Assembly: GCF_900112175.1 (NCBI RefSeq)
Contig: NZ_FOYT01000003.1
Location: 186,001-250,000 of the forward strand
From: Halogeometricum rufum
GTDB lineage: Archaea > Halobacteriota > Halobacteria > Halobacteriales > Haloferacaceae
Length of the DNA: 64,000 nt
Reading direction: 5' to 3'
Part shown: positions 42,523-52,028 of the stretch, piece by piece
How the letters are laid out: every line of letters begins with the position of its first letter
How positions within the stretch are numbered: position 1 is the first letter of the stretch
Made by a program: the position numbers and the translations under genes
The notes under the pieces: generated by a model
Told to the model about the DNA's origin: nothing
The model's database searches: none
The model's input: only the letters and a program-made list of their open reading frames with translations

Positions 42523-45500
42523 TTACTGCGACAGCGCGTGCGCGAGCAACTCGACGGGCGTCGGCGGTTCGTCGCGGTCCAGCGCCGTTCCCGCGATGGC
42601 GCTCGTCGCCGGCACCGGGTCGATTCGACCGTCGCCGAGTTGCGTCCGGCAGGACGCGCCCGGGGCGGTGACGACGTCCGCGGCGCTCTCCTCCACTTGG
42701 TCGAACAGGATGTCGCCGACGGCCTTCGACAGCGAGTAGTGTTCGGCCTCGTAGCCGAAGCTCCCGGCCATCCCGCAGCAGCCCGAATCCAGCGGGTCGA
42801 CGTCGTACCCCGCCCGGCGGAGGACGCCGACGGCGTGGTGGTCCCGCTTCGTCGCCTTCTGGTGGCAGTGGCCGTGGTAGGTCAGCGACACGTCCGGGTC
42901 CGTCCACTCCACGTTCGCGTCGAGGCGGAACGCGTCGAGGTACTCGCAGGCGCCGTACGCGTTCGCGGCGACGGCTTCGACGTCCTCGCCGGACAGCAGG
43001 TCCAGCGCGTCCGACTGGAACATCACTGCGTCGGAGGGTTCCGCCAGGACGACGTCCCAGCCCTCGGCGACGCGCGGCGCGAGTTCGGCGACGTTCTTCT
43101 CCATCGCCTCCCGCGCCTTCCCGACGAATCCCTTCGACAGCGGGGGCCGACCGCTGTTCGTCCGCGTCGCCACGTCCACGTGGACGCCCGCGGCTTCGAG
43201 GACGCGCACGGCGGCTTTCCCGACCTCGGGGTGGCTGAAGTTCGTGTACGTGTCCGCGAAGAACACCGCCTTTCGTGTCGCGTCGTCCTCCGAGACGCGC
43301 GCGCCGCCCCGGCTCTCGAACCAGTCTCTGACCGTCTCGCGCCGGAACTCCGGCAGCGAGCGCTCGCGTGCGATACCGACGAACCGCTCTGTGAGCGTCC
43401 GCGCCCCCGGGAGCGACTGTGCGACGTTCGAGAGGGGAGCGAGCGCGCTCCCGACTTTCGAGAGCGTATCGACGTTCGCGAACAGTTTGTCACGGAGGCT
43501 CGACCCGTGCTCTCGGTGCCGCGCGTGCATGACTTCGGTCTTGAGTTTCGCCATGTCCACCTCGCTCGGGCAGTCGCGGGCACAGCCCTTGCAGCCGATA
43601 CAGAGGTCGAGTACCTCCTCGGCGAACTCGTCGTCCGTCGGGTCGTCGGGCAAGTCGCCGCTCATCGCCTGTCGGAGCAGGTTCGCCCGGCCGCGCGTCG
43701 CGGTAATCTCCTCGTCGGCGGCGCGATAGGTGGGGCACATCACGCCCCCGGTGGTGTCCTGTCCGCTGCGGCAGCCACCGCATCCGTGGCAGAGTTCGAC
43801 CATCCCCTGCATCCCGTTCTCGTTGTCCCAGTTCAGCGACGGCTCGAACCCCGCGTCGAAGTCGTACTCGTCGTCGTATCGGAGGTGTTCGGTCATGCCG
43901 TGGCGTTCGACCGCGCTCGTCCCCGTCGCGGACGCTCCCTCCTCCAGGCCGCAGACGTTCCCGGGGTTGAGGAGCCAGTCCGGGTCGAACGCGGTCTTCA
44001 GGTCGCGGAACGCCTCCCACAACCGGTCGCCGTACAGCTTGTGGTTCCACTGCGTGCGCGCGCGGCCGTCGCCGTGTTCGCCGGAGACGCTCCCGCCGAA
44101 CTCGACGACCATGTCCGTCACTTCGTCGGCGATTTCGACCATGTCCGCGCGGTCCTCCGCCGCCTTCGTGTTGACGAGGGGGCGGACGTGCAGCACGCCC
44201 GGACCCGCGTGGGCGTAGAACGCGGCGTCGACGTCCCGGTCTTTCGCCGCGAGGAGCGACTGGAACCGCTCGACGAACTCCGGCAGGTGCTCCGGCGGGA
44301 CGGCGCAGTCCTCCATGAAGCTGATGTGCTTCTCGTCGGAGGTGCGCGAGAGGAGGATTGGGAGCCCGGCCTTCCGGAGCGTCCAGAACTGCGTCCGGTC
44401 GGACTCGTCGTGGGCCTCCAACCCCTCGAACGCGAGCGTCGGCCCGGACGCGGCCCCCTCGGCCGCCGTCCCCGCCTCCGTCGCGTCGCTGTCGGCGTCC
44501 CGCACCCTGTCGGCCAACAGGTCGGCCGTCTGCGCCCGTCCCGCCTCGTCGTCGTCGGCGTAGAACTCGACCAGCAACGCGGCCCGCGCGTCCCCGGGGA
44601 CGAGTGCGGCCACGTCCTCGAACTCGGCCGTGTTCCGCGCCAACCCGAGGAGGACGTCGTCGACGAGTTCGACGGCGGCCGGGTCGTGTTCGAGGACGTA
44701 CTGCACGTCGGTCACCGCGTCGAGGACGCTCTCGTAGAACAGTAGCGACACCGCCTTCGTCTCGGGGACGGGTTCGAGCGACACCTCCGCTTCGGTGACG
44801 ACTGCCAGCGTGCCCTCGCTCCCGGCGAGGAGTCGCGCGAGGTTGACGGTGCCCGTCTCCGCCTCCGCGACCAGCACGTCGAGATTGTAGCCCGAGACGT
44901 TGCGCTTCAGGTCCGGGAAACGCGCGTTGACCGCTTCGGCTTCCTCGTCGAGGATGCGGACGACTTCGGCGTACACCCGTTCGAGGAGGGTCCCGGTCGG
45001 GTCGGCCTCCGCCCGCAGGTCGGCGACGGCCGTCTCGCCCAGCGTGGTGACGGTGCCGTCGGCGAGGACGACTTCGCAGGACTCGACGTAGGCGTCGGTC
45101 TTGCCGTAGACGAGCGAGTGTGCGCCCGTGGAGTTGTTTCCGATGGCGCCGCCGACGGCGCTCCGGTTACCCGCGGCCGGGTCGGGCGCGAACTTCAGTT
45201 CGTGCGGGGCGAGCGCGTCGTTCAGGTCCGCGAGGACGACGCCCGACTGAACGCGGGCGACTCTGTCCTCCGGGGCGAGTTCCACCACGTCGTCCATGTG
45301 CCGGGTGAAGTCGAGGACGACGGCTTCGTTGACGGCCTGCCCGGCGAGACTCGTCCCCCCACCCCTCGGCAGGACCGGAATCTCGTTTTCGGCGCAGTGC
45401 GAGACGACGGCGGCCACGTCGTCGGTCGAATCGGGGTAGACGACACCGATTGGGGTACTCTCGTAGGCGCTCGCGTCGGTCGCGTACAACTGCCGCGTGT

Positions 45501-45648
45501 AGGTGTCGAACCGGACGTCGCCGTCGACTCGGCCTCGGAGCGCGTCGAGGAGGTCCGGCCGTTCGACGTCGTCGGAGACGTAGTCGTAGTCGGCGCGTCG
45601 GTCCGCGTCTGGTCCGGTCCGAATTGGTATCTGCGTGCGGTCAGACAT
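42523..45648 (-). CDS. FAD-linked oxidase fused to Fe-S/CCG domains (D-lactate dehydrogenase type)
   Basis: 1041-residue fusion. Residues 1-530: FAD-binding PCMH domain (PRGGGTSLAG near 94; GNNSTGAHS near 170) and the oxidase C-terminal domain. Residues 620-720: two Fe-S clusters, CHGCGGC with a later CP, and CIGCKGCARDCP. Residues 790-1030: CCG domains with HGHCHQ and CCGMAG. Such GlcD-GlcF fusions oxidise D-lactate, glycolate or D-2-hydroxyglutarate and feed electrons to quinones. It is the largest protein in the window. The D-2-hydroxyacid dehydrogenase at 31.8 kb could supply a substrate; that link is speculative. Confidence 0.9.
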   Translation of the reverse strand: MSDRTQIPIRTGPDADRRADYDYVSDDVERPDLLDALRGRVDGDVRFDTYTRQLYATDASAYESTPIGVVYPDSTDDVAAVVSHCAENEIPVLPRGGGTSLAGQAVNEAVVLDFTRHMDDVVELAPEDRVARVQSGVVLADLNDALAPHELKFAPDPAAGNRSAVGGAIGNNSTGAHSLVYGKTDAYVESCEVVLADGTVTTLGETAVADLRAEADPTGTLLERVYAEVVRILDEEAEAVNARFPDLKRNVSGYNLDVLVAEAETGTVNLARLLAGSEGTLAVVTEAEVSLEPVPETKAVSLLFYESVLDAVTDVQYVLEHDPAAVELVDDVLLGLARNTAEFEDVAALVPGDARAALLVEFYADDDEAGRAQTADLLADRVRDADSDATEAGTAAEGAASGPTLAFEGLEAHDESDRTQFWTLRKAGLPILLSRTSDEKHISFMEDCAVPPEHLPEFVERFQSLLAAKDRDVDAAFYAHAGPGVLHVRPLVNTKAAEDRADMVEIADEVTDMVVEFGGSVSGEHGDGRARTQWNHKLYGDRLWEAFRDLKTAFDPDWLLNPGNVCGLEEGASATGTSAVERHGMTEHLRYDDEYDFDAGFEPSLNWDNENGMQGMVELCHGCGGCRSGQDTTGGVMCPTYRAADEEITATRGRANLLRQAMSGDLPDDPTDDEFAEEVLDLCIGCKGCARDCPSEVDMAKLKTEVMHARHREHGSSLRDKLFANVDTLSKVGSALAPLSNVAQSLPGARTLTERFVGIARERSLPEFRRETVRDWFESRGGARVSEDDATRKAVFFADTYTNFSHPEVGKAAVRVLEAAGVHVDVATRTNSGRPPLSKGFVGKAREAMEKNVAELAPRVAEGWDVVLAEPSDAVMFQSDALDLLSGEDVEAVAANAYGACEYLDAFRLDANVEWTDPDVSLTYHGHCHQKATKRDHHAVGVLRRAGYDVDPLDSGCCGMAGSFGYEAEHYSLSKAVGDILFDQVEESAADVVTAPGASCRTQLGDGRIDPVPATSAIAGTALDRDEPPTPVELLAHALSQ

Positions 45649-46241
45649 CTGTGCGGGGCGAGAGAGTCTCGACTCCGTTCGACGGTGCTCCGCCGGCGCG
45701 ACTCGTGACGGCTTCGCTCACGCGGATCCTCCGGTGAGTCTCCCGCGACGGAAACGCACACCTCGTCTGCTGACGATGGGTGACATGACTGGTCGTGCGT
45801 ATCGCACACACGCCGATAAGTCTGACCGTCCGGTCCGTTCCCGGATGCGGACGCGCCGGTAAGTCGACGGGCGTCGGCGACGTGGACCGCTTTCCCGGAG
45901 GAATCCGGTACTACCGAACACGCGCCCTCGGGTCTCGTTGACGTATCGGAATCACGTGACACATCCGTGGACGCGAACACGTCACAGATACGACTAGGCG
46001 GCCGCATCGGACAATCGTTCCAAGAGAGCGTACGGCGTCCGACTCTCCCGAACTCTCTACGTAATCACAATCTGAACGTCGCGTTACACATCTGCTCTCT
46101 TCGCTCACGAATCGCTCACTACGTGGTGGATGGTGCCCCGACATTCGCCTTCAGGCACTCGGTTCTCGGTCGTTCCGCTACCCGGTAGGTCGTTCCGACC
46201 GTCTCCCTCCAGACTCCCTCTCTCCTCCGCCGTTGGGTACT
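45649..46241. other. Intergenic region
   Basis: 593 bases upstream of two divergent transcription units. I see no gene, repeat or RNA signal. Short open frames here lack halophilic composition. Confidence 0.5.
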
Positions 46242-46517
46242 ATGCTTATCATGTTACGTCTCGTACAACAAATAATTATGTTAGCCGAGTTGCGGCGGGC
46301 GAACCGGGACACACGCGTCCAGTACGGTCTCATGCTCCTCTTCGGGACGCTGTGTATCGCCGCCGCGTTCGCACCGCTCGAAGCGTCGCTCCGAGCGACC
46401 GCCGTGGGAACGCTGTTCGGCTTCACCGCCGGTCTCTGGGTCTCACATCTCGTTCAGGTCCTCCGACGGGCCGCCGACGCGCGGCGAGACGACATCACCG
46501 GAGCGCCCTCCCGATGA
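46242..46517 (+). CDS. Small two-helix membrane protein
   Basis: 91-residue protein with an amphipathic N terminus (LRLVQQIIMLAELRR) and two membrane helices near residues 29-46 and 52-75, ending in a basic tail. No family recognised. The ATG at 46242 is chosen over a TTG three codons earlier. Its stop overlaps the next start (ATGA), so both proteins are made together and may form a complex. Confidence 0.6.
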   Translation: MLIMLRLVQQIIMLAELRRANRDTRVQYGLMLLFGTLCIAAAFAPLEASLRATAVGTLFGFTAGLWVSHLVQVLRRAADARRDDITGAPSR

Positions 46518-47446
46518 GCGATCGCACGCCTCTGGTCGAACGACCGGACGCCTCCACCGACGTGGAAGCGGAGCCGACGTTCCTGAAGGCCATCGAGTTC
46601 GTCACCGGTGAGGACGCCAACCTGGGGTCGTTCCTCCTCGTCGTGGCCATCGTGACCGCCGTGTTCATCGCGCTGTTCCAGTTCACGCTGCCGGCCCCGG
46701 CCTCCAACCTCCTCACGGTCGGAGTGCTGTTCGTCACCGCTCTCAGCGCCGTCTTCGCGGCGCTCTTGGACCGCCTCGGCTACTTCGGGCGATCCGTCGC
46801 TCCGACGACCGACGAACCGGACGCCGAACCGGCGGCGACGCCGTGGGTTCCCGTCGGGAAGGCGTCCGCGCCGCTCCCCCCGTTGATAAACTTCGACGCC
46901 GAACTCAGGGCGTACGCCGAACTGTACGACGGCGAACTTCCGGCGGCGTTCGACGCGTTCGTCAGCGACTACGTGCGTCTGAAGACCAACACGCGGAACC
47001 GCCGCACCATCGCCAGCGACCTGCGCGCCGACCTCAACGCCGTCGGCGCGCTCTTCGAACGAGGGTCCGAGGGGGACAGACTCTACGAGGACATCTCCCG
47101 GCGACTGTTCCGGTACATCGGTAACAGGGACGGCCACGTCACCGTGGACCGCGTCGCGTTCTACGACGTGACCGGCACCCAGACGGACGTGGGTGCCGCC
47201 ACGAACGAACTCGTTCGGGTCGAACTGACAGTCTCCAACGAGGGAGAGGCGGCCGACGTCTCGGTGGTCGTCGACCTGTACGACGCCGACGGCGTCCCGG
47301 TCGCACGCCGCGTCTGTCCCGCGGGCGTCGTCAGCCCCGGCGCCACGAAGACGCTCGAAACCGACGTCTACGTGCCGCCCGAGGTCGAACGAGCCGAAAC
47401 GACCGTCCTGCTCTCGGACGCGCCCGCGCCCGTCGAACGAACCTGA
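46514..47446 (+). CDS. Membrane-anchored protein with C-terminal beta domain
   Basis: 310-residue protein: an acidic N terminus, two membrane helices at about 38-60 and 63-88, a helical region (about 125-205), and a C-terminal beta-sandwich-like domain (about 213-305) that resembles FxLYD/CARDB-type folds in its alternating strands (LVRVELTVSNEG, VVVDLYDADG). No enzyme motif is seen. It is translationally coupled to the preceding 91-residue membrane protein. Function unknown. Confidence 0.6.
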   Translation: MSDRTPLVERPDASTDVEAEPTFLKAIEFVTGEDANLGSFLLVVAIVTAVFIALFQFTLPAPASNLLTVGVLFVTALSAVFAALLDRLGYFGRSVAPTTDEPDAEPAATPWVPVGKASAPLPPLINFDAELRAYAELYDGELPAAFDAFVSDYVRLKTNTRNRRTIASDLRADLNAVGALFERGSEGDRLYEDISRRLFRYIGNRDGHVTVDRVAFYDVTGTQTDVGAATNELVRVELTVSNEGEAADVSVVVDLYDADGVPVARRVCPAGVVSPGATKTLETDVYVPPEVERAETTVLLSDAPAPVERT

Positions 47447-47582
47447 CGGCTCCGACGGTTCGGGAGTCAGTCACCTTGTCTCGTCTCCCCGGATGACGGC
47501 CGGACGGACTGTGCGTGATATTTTCACGCTTTGAGAACTGACGACGGAGGTTAACAGCTCTCCTCGTGTACGCGTACTCGCC

Positions 47583-48005
47583 ATGACATTGGAAGACGTG
47601 GCGACCCCGGGAGTCGAGACTGCGGGACCGGACACGAGCGTCGAGGTACTCGCCGACACGATGGCAGAGCGCACCGTCGGGAGCGTGGTCATCACCGAGG
47701 ACGGCGCGCCGGTCGGCATCGTCACCGACCGCGACCTCGCCCTCGCGACCTTCCGGGGCGACGCCGACCCCGCGACGATGACCGCGAACGACGTCATGAC
47801 GCCCGACCCGCGGACGATGAACGTCAACGAGGGAATCCTCGAACTCACGAACGCGATGTGTCGAGACGAGGTGCGACGGATGCCCGTCGTCGACGCCGAC
47901 GGGCACGTCGTCGGCATCGTGACGCTCGACGACCTCGTGAGACTCCTCGTCGCCGAACTCGGCAACCTCGCCGGCGTCATCGAGGCGGAGTCTCCCCCCT
48001 ACTAG
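47583..48005 (+). CDS. CBS domain pair protein
   Basis: 140-residue protein made only of two CBS motifs (residues 5-60 and 70-128), each with the hydrophobic strand pattern ending GIVTDRDLA and GIVTLDDLV. Free-standing CBS pairs bind adenine nucleotides and modulate partner proteins. A TATA-like GTTAACA lies about 30 bases before the ATG. The partner is not obvious from the neighbours. Confidence 0.9.
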   Translation: MTLEDVATPGVETAGPDTSVEVLADTMAERTVGSVVITEDGAPVGIVTDRDLALATFRGDADPATMTANDVMTPDPRTMNVNEGILELTNAMCRDEVRRMPVVDADGHVVGIVTLDDLVRLLVAELGNLAGVIEAESPPY

Positions 48006-48075
48006 TCGGCGGCGGCCCACGTCGGTCGCCGTGTGCTAACTGCAACCTTTTGTTGGCGAACCGACTAGCGGGTGT

Positions 48076-48255
48076 ATGAAGACACGTCACGCCGTTCTGT
48101 TGCTCGTCTCGGCCGTCACGGTCGTGATGGCCGTCCGAGCGGTCGTCGCCCTGCAGAACGGCGAGTTCGGAACCGTCGGTCGTCAGGTGGGCGTCGGCGC
48201 CGTCGTCCTCGTGTTCGGTGTCGCTCTGTACCGACGGTGGGAGACGCTCGGCTGA
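48076..48255 (+). CDS. 59-residue two-helix membrane protein
   Basis: A short frame starting MKTRHAVLLLVSAV with two hydrophobic segments (5-27 and 38-52) separated by a short polar loop, ending RRWETLG. The helices, charged ends and good codon pattern support a real gene. No family recognised. It is convergent with the Tm-1-like gene. Confidence 0.55.
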   Translation: MKTRHAVLLLVSAVTVVMAVRAVVALQNGEFGTVGRQVGVGAVVLVFGVALYRRWETLG

Positions 48256-48334
48256 CCGACCGCAGGGTCCGTGGCCGCGTCCCGCCGGTCGGTCGACCGT
48301 CTCGCCGGTGAACGCGCTGGTATCGGCCGCCTCG

Positions 48335-49558
48335 TTACTCCGGCGCGTGCCCGGCCGCCCGCATGTACGCGTCGAGTCGCTCTACCATCGCCTCCGCGAA
48401 CGCGTCGTCGTTGATGGGAACGTCGAGTTCGAGCAGTTCCACGTCGTCGTCGAGATGTTCCCGTAGCGCGTCGAACAGGGCGGCGTCGGCGTCCGGGTCG
48501 TGGAAGTCCTCGCCCTCGACGTCGAGCATCGAAACGCCGCCGAGGGGCAGGGCGAGTGCGGTCGGACCGGTCGCGGCGTTGAGTTTCTCGGCGACGATGC
48601 GGCCGAGTTCCGCGTTCTCCTCCGGCGTCGTCCGCATCAGCGTCACCTGGGGGTTGTGGACGTGGAACCGTCGCCCCTCGAACTCGTCGGGGACGCTGTC
48701 GCGCGGCCCGAAGTTCACCATGTCGAGCGCGCCCGTCGAGACCACCTGCGGGATGCCCGCCTCGCCGGCGGCGTCGAGTCGCTCCGGGCCGGCGTTGAGG
48801 ACGCCCCCCACGAGTTCGTCGGCCCACTCGGTCGTCGTCACGTCGAGGACGCCGTCGACGACGCCCTCGCGAATCAAGTCCTCCATCGCGCGTCCGCCGG
48901 TCCCCGTCGCGTGGAAGACGATGGTCTCGTACCCGCGGTCCTCGAGCATCTTCCGCGCCGTCTTCACGCACGGCGTCGTGACGCCGAACATCGTGATGCC
49001 GATGGTGGGCTTCTCTTCGACGTCGATGCCCGGGTCGTTGGCGACCATGCCCGCCACGGCGAGGGCGGCGTTCGCGATGACCGTCCGCGAGAGCTGATTC
49101 AGCCCCTCGATGTCGGCGACGGAGTACATCATCGTCACGTCCCGCGACCCGACGTACGGCTCCGTGTCGCCGGACGCCATCGTCGAGACCATGAGTTTGG
49201 GGACGCCGACGGGCAACGCCCGCATCGCCGTGGTCGCGATGGACGTGTTGCCAGACCCGCCCAGACCGAGGACGCCCTTCAGCGTCCCGTCCTCGTGGAG
49301 TCGCTCCGCGACGGCGGCCGCGCCCTCGCCCATCGCCTCCATCGCCGCGCCCCGGTCGGCGTCCGCGCGCAGGCGTTCGAGCGTCGTCCCCGCCGCCTCC
49401 GCGACGGCTTCGGCCGACGTGTCGGGCTCTATCGTCGGCTCCCCCATCACGCCGACGTCCACCACGTGTACGTCCAGTCCTTGCGACTCGACGACGTCTC
49501 GCGCGAATCTGATCTCTTCACCCTTCGTGTCTAACGTTCCGATGACGACGACGGCCAT
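48335..49558 (-). CDS. Tm-1-like ATP-binding protein (UPF0261)
   Basis: 407-residue protein of the Tm-1-like family, named for the tomato antiviral protein. The N-terminal domain begins VVVIGTLDTKGEE and has a glycine loop GLGGSGNTSIAT near residue 97 that binds nucleotide; the C-terminal domain is the usual UPF0261 alpha/beta fold with VNFGP near 282. In many genomes the gene is paired with a TIM-barrel protein of the PEP-hydrolase-like family, as here at 50.2 kb. The biochemical role is unknown. A TATA box (TTTATCA, minus strand, 49584-49590) lies 26-32 bases before the ATG. Confidence 0.88.
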   Translation of the reverse strand: MAVVVIGTLDTKGEEIRFARDVVESQGLDVHVVDVGVMGEPTIEPDTSAEAVAEAAGTTLERLRADADRGAAMEAMGEGAAAVAERLHEDGTLKGVLGLGGSGNTSIATTAMRALPVGVPKLMVSTMASGDTEPYVGSRDVTMMYSVADIEGLNQLSRTVIANAALAVAGMVANDPGIDVEEKPTIGITMFGVTTPCVKTARKMLEDRGYETIVFHATGTGGRAMEDLIREGVVDGVLDVTTTEWADELVGGVLNAGPERLDAAGEAGIPQVVSTGALDMVNFGPRDSVPDEFEGRRFHVHNPQVTLMRTTPEENAELGRIVAEKLNAATGPTALALPLGGVSMLDVEGEDFHDPDADAALFDALREHLDDDVELLELDVPINDDAFAEAMVERLDAYMRAAGHAPE

Positions 49559-49690
49559 GTCAACTCACTATCACCGAGAATCGTGATAAACGTTGGCGAG
49601 AGACGGCCCGAGCGGGTCCGAGCGCGGACCGCGACCCGGTCGGTCGTCGGACGCGTCGCCGCCACGAGCGGCGGTAAATAGCACGAAAGA

Positions 49691-49700
49691 ATATTATTAT
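49691..49700 (+). promoter_or_regulatory. TATA-like box of the cupin gene
   Basis: ATATTATTAT, 20-29 bases before the ATG at 49720; the divergent Tm-1-like gene has its own box about 100 bases to the left. Confidence 0.5.
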
Positions 49701-49719
49701 CCGGCGTCTATCGGGGTTC

Positions 49720-50127
49720 ATGTCAGACGAGAAGCGATTCGTCTCGCCGGAGGACGTGGAGAGCCAGCGGTTCGGGTGGGGCGTGTTGAAGTGGATGTCG
49801 ACGCCGGCGGAGACGGGGTCATCGCGGATGAGTTGCGGCGTCGTCCGACTGAACCCCGGAAAGGGACACGAGCGACACACCCACCCCGAGAGCGACGAGA
49901 TGCTGTACGTCGTTCGTGGCGAAGGCGAACAGGAGATAGGCGAGGAGACGCGCGACATCGCCGCGGGCGACATGCTCCACGTTCCGGAGGGCGTCCCGCA
50001 CGGCACGGTCAACACCGGGTGGGAACCGCTGATACTGCTGGCGGTGTACGCGCCGCCGGGGCCCGAGGAGGAACTCCGCGACCTACCCGACTGTGAGGTC
50101 ATCCCACCGGGCGAACTCCCGGAGTGA
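49720..50127 (+). CDS. Cupin domain protein
   Basis: 135-residue single-domain cupin. Motif 1 is GHERHTHPESDEMLYVVRGEG (split as GHERHTHP then a conserved Glu, near residues 49-70) and motif 2 is PEGVPHGTVN (near 90-99), giving three His and one Glu for metal. Cupins of this size are isomerases, epimerases or small-molecule sensors. It lies between the Tm-1-like and TIM-barrel genes, each transcribed on the opposite strand, and may act on the same metabolite. Confidence 0.85.
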   Translation: MSDEKRFVSPEDVESQRFGWGVLKWMSTPAETGSSRMSCGVVRLNPGKGHERHTHPESDEMLYVVRGEGEQEIGEETRDIAAGDMLHVPEGVPHGTVNTGWEPLILLAVYAPPGPEEELRDLPDCEVIPPGELPE

Positions 50128-50154
50128 GGGCCCGGCGGGCCGGCCGACGCGGCG

Positions 50155-50988
50155 TCAGAACTGAATCGACTTGAACTCCTTGGCCTGATTCTCGATGGCC
50201 TGTTCCGTCGGCAGTCGTTCGAGGCTGGACGCGCCGAAGAAGCCGACGACCCCCTCTGTCTCGTTGAGGACGTACTCGGCGTCGTCCGGCCACGCGATGG
50301 GGCCGCCGTGGCAGATGACCATCACGTCCTCGTTCACCGACTTCGCGGCGTCGTGGTGCGCCTGCACCCGTTCGGCGGCGGTTTCGAGGTCGAGTGCCGT
50401 CTCCGCGCCGATGTCACCGGACGTCGTCAGCCCCATGTGCGAGACGACCACGTCGGCGCCCGCTTCGGTCATCGCGCGGGCCTGTTCCTCGCTGAAGACG
50501 TACGGGCAGGTCAGCATCCCCTGCTCGGACGCCTCTCGAATCATCTCGACCTCCTTGTCGTACCCCATCCCGGTCTCTTCGAGGTTCTGCCGGAAGCCGC
50601 TGTCCTCGTCGATGAGGCCGACCGTCGGGAAGTTCTGCACGCCGGAGAACCCTCGCCGCTTCAGGTCCTCGACGAACACCTCCATCCGCCGGAACGGGTC
50701 GGTGCCGTTCACCCCCGCGAGGACGGGCGTGTCCTCGACGACCGGCAGGACCTCCCGCCCCATGTCGAGGACGATTTCGTTCGCGTCGCCGTACGGCAAC
50801 AGGCCGGCGAGCGACCCGCGACCGTTCATCCGGTACCGGCCGGAGTTGTAGATGATGAGGAGGTCGACGCCGCCCCGTTCGGCGAACTTCGCGGAGATGC
50901 CCGTCCCCGCGCCCGCCCCGATGACCGGGTCGCCGTTCGCCACCGTCTCGCGGAGTCGCGAGAGCGACTCCTCTCGTGTGAACATCAT
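50155..50988 (-). CDS. TIM-barrel protein, phosphoenolpyruvate hydrolase-like
   Basis: 277-residue TIM-barrel protein of the PEP-hydrolase-like family (PF09370 type). Segments GAGAGTGISAKFAE (near residue 24), LIIYNSGRYRMNGRGSLAG (near 44), GVQNFPTVGLID (near 118) and VVSHMGLTT (near 179) are characteristic. Proteins of this type accompany or fuse to Tm-1-like domains; their true reaction is not established. Tandem ATG codons at 50988 and 50985 are both possible. A longer frame upstream is not supported by sequence character. Confidence 0.85.
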   Translation of the reverse strand: MMFTREESLSRLRETVANGDPVIGAGAGTGISAKFAERGGVDLLIIYNSGRYRMNGRGSLAGLLPYGDANEIVLDMGREVLPVVEDTPVLAGVNGTDPFRRMEVFVEDLKRRGFSGVQNFPTVGLIDEDSGFRQNLEETGMGYDKEVEMIREASEQGMLTCPYVFSEEQARAMTEAGADVVVSHMGLTTSGDIGAETALDLETAAERVQAHHDAAKSVNEDVMVICHGGPIAWPDDAEYVLNETEGVVGFFGASSLERLPTEQAIENQAKEFKSIQF

Positions 50989-51082
50989 GGCTCGTTCACA
51001 CGTTCGTGAGACGGTCGCATCAACGTTGCCCCGCGTCGACCCCGTGGCGAACACTCAGGTCGGTGGCGGTCGAACGGCCGGT

Positions 51083-51928
51083 ATGCCCTCGAAATCCGCT
51101 CGGTGGCTCTCCGCCGCCGCCCTCGGTGCCGTCGCCGCCGTCGCCCTGAGTCGAGTCCGCCTCAAACGCGCGACGGCGCGGCGCGTCCGCACCCTCCTCG
51201 CGGACGCCGATCCGCCTTCGAAACCGACGTACGGCCGCGACGAAGTGGCTGACCTCCCCGAACCGGTCCGGCGCTACTTCGAGACGGTCCTGCGGGACGG
51301 ACAGCCTCGCGTTCGCTCGGCGCGACTGGAGCAACGCGGCGAGTTCCGCCTCGGCGACGACGAGGGCGACTGGAAGCCGCTGACGGCCACCCAGCACTAC
51401 ACGACGAACCCGCCGGGGTTCGTCTGGGACGCCGACATCCGGATGCTACCGTTCCTCCCGGTTCGCGTGGTCGACGCGTACGAACGCGGCCGCGGGTCGC
51501 TGCGCGCGATGGCCCTCTCGACGGTTCCGGTCGCGACGGCCGACCCCTCCCCGGAGATGGACGAGGGGGAACTGCTCCGCTACCTCGCGGAGGCGGTCTG
51601 GTTCCCGACCGCACTCCTCCCCGGCGAGGGCGTCGAGTGGGAGGCCAGAGACGACCGGTCGGCCCGGGCGACGCTCACGGACCGGGGAACCACCGCGTCG
51701 GTCGTCTTCCACTTCCGCGAGGACGGCCGCGTCGAACGAGTCTCCGCGGACGAACGCTATCGGCAGGCGGACGACGACTTCGAACGGTGGACCGGTCACT
51801 TCGACGACTACGAACGCCGCGAGGGGATGTCGGTGCCGACGACGGCGTCCGTCGAGTGGAACCTCCCCGACGGCGACGCGCCGTACTGGCGGGCGACCAT
51901 CACGGGGTTCGACGTACGGACGCGGTGA
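51083..51928 (+). CDS. Conserved protein with N-terminal membrane anchor
   Basis: 281-residue protein. One N-terminal hydrophobic helix (residues 5-22) is followed by a soluble domain with DLPEPVRRYFETVL (near 55), a characteristic HYTTNPPGFVWDAD (near 108) and a beta-rich lipid-transfer-like region. It resembles the DUF6544/DUF6920-type conserved proteins of bacteria and archaea, whose function is unknown. Start chosen at the ATG before the helix. It is divergent from the TIM-barrel gene. Confidence 0.7.
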   Translation: MPSKSARWLSAAALGAVAAVALSRVRLKRATARRVRTLLADADPPSKPTYGRDEVADLPEPVRRYFETVLRDGQPRVRSARLEQRGEFRLGDDEGDWKPLTATQHYTTNPPGFVWDADIRMLPFLPVRVVDAYERGRGSLRAMALSTVPVATADPSPEMDEGELLRYLAEAVWFPTALLPGEGVEWEARDDRSARATLTDRGTTASVVFHFREDGRVERVSADERYRQADDDFERWTGHFDDYERREGMSVPTTASVEWNLPDGDAPYWRATITGFDVRTR

Positions 51929-52028
51929 CTGTCAGGGCACGTCGCCTCTCCGTCGGGGCACCGGCGACCCTCCGAGTGTGGCATGTTTTAACAAGGCACG
52001 ATCGAAATATCGTCGGAGGGGACTCGAC

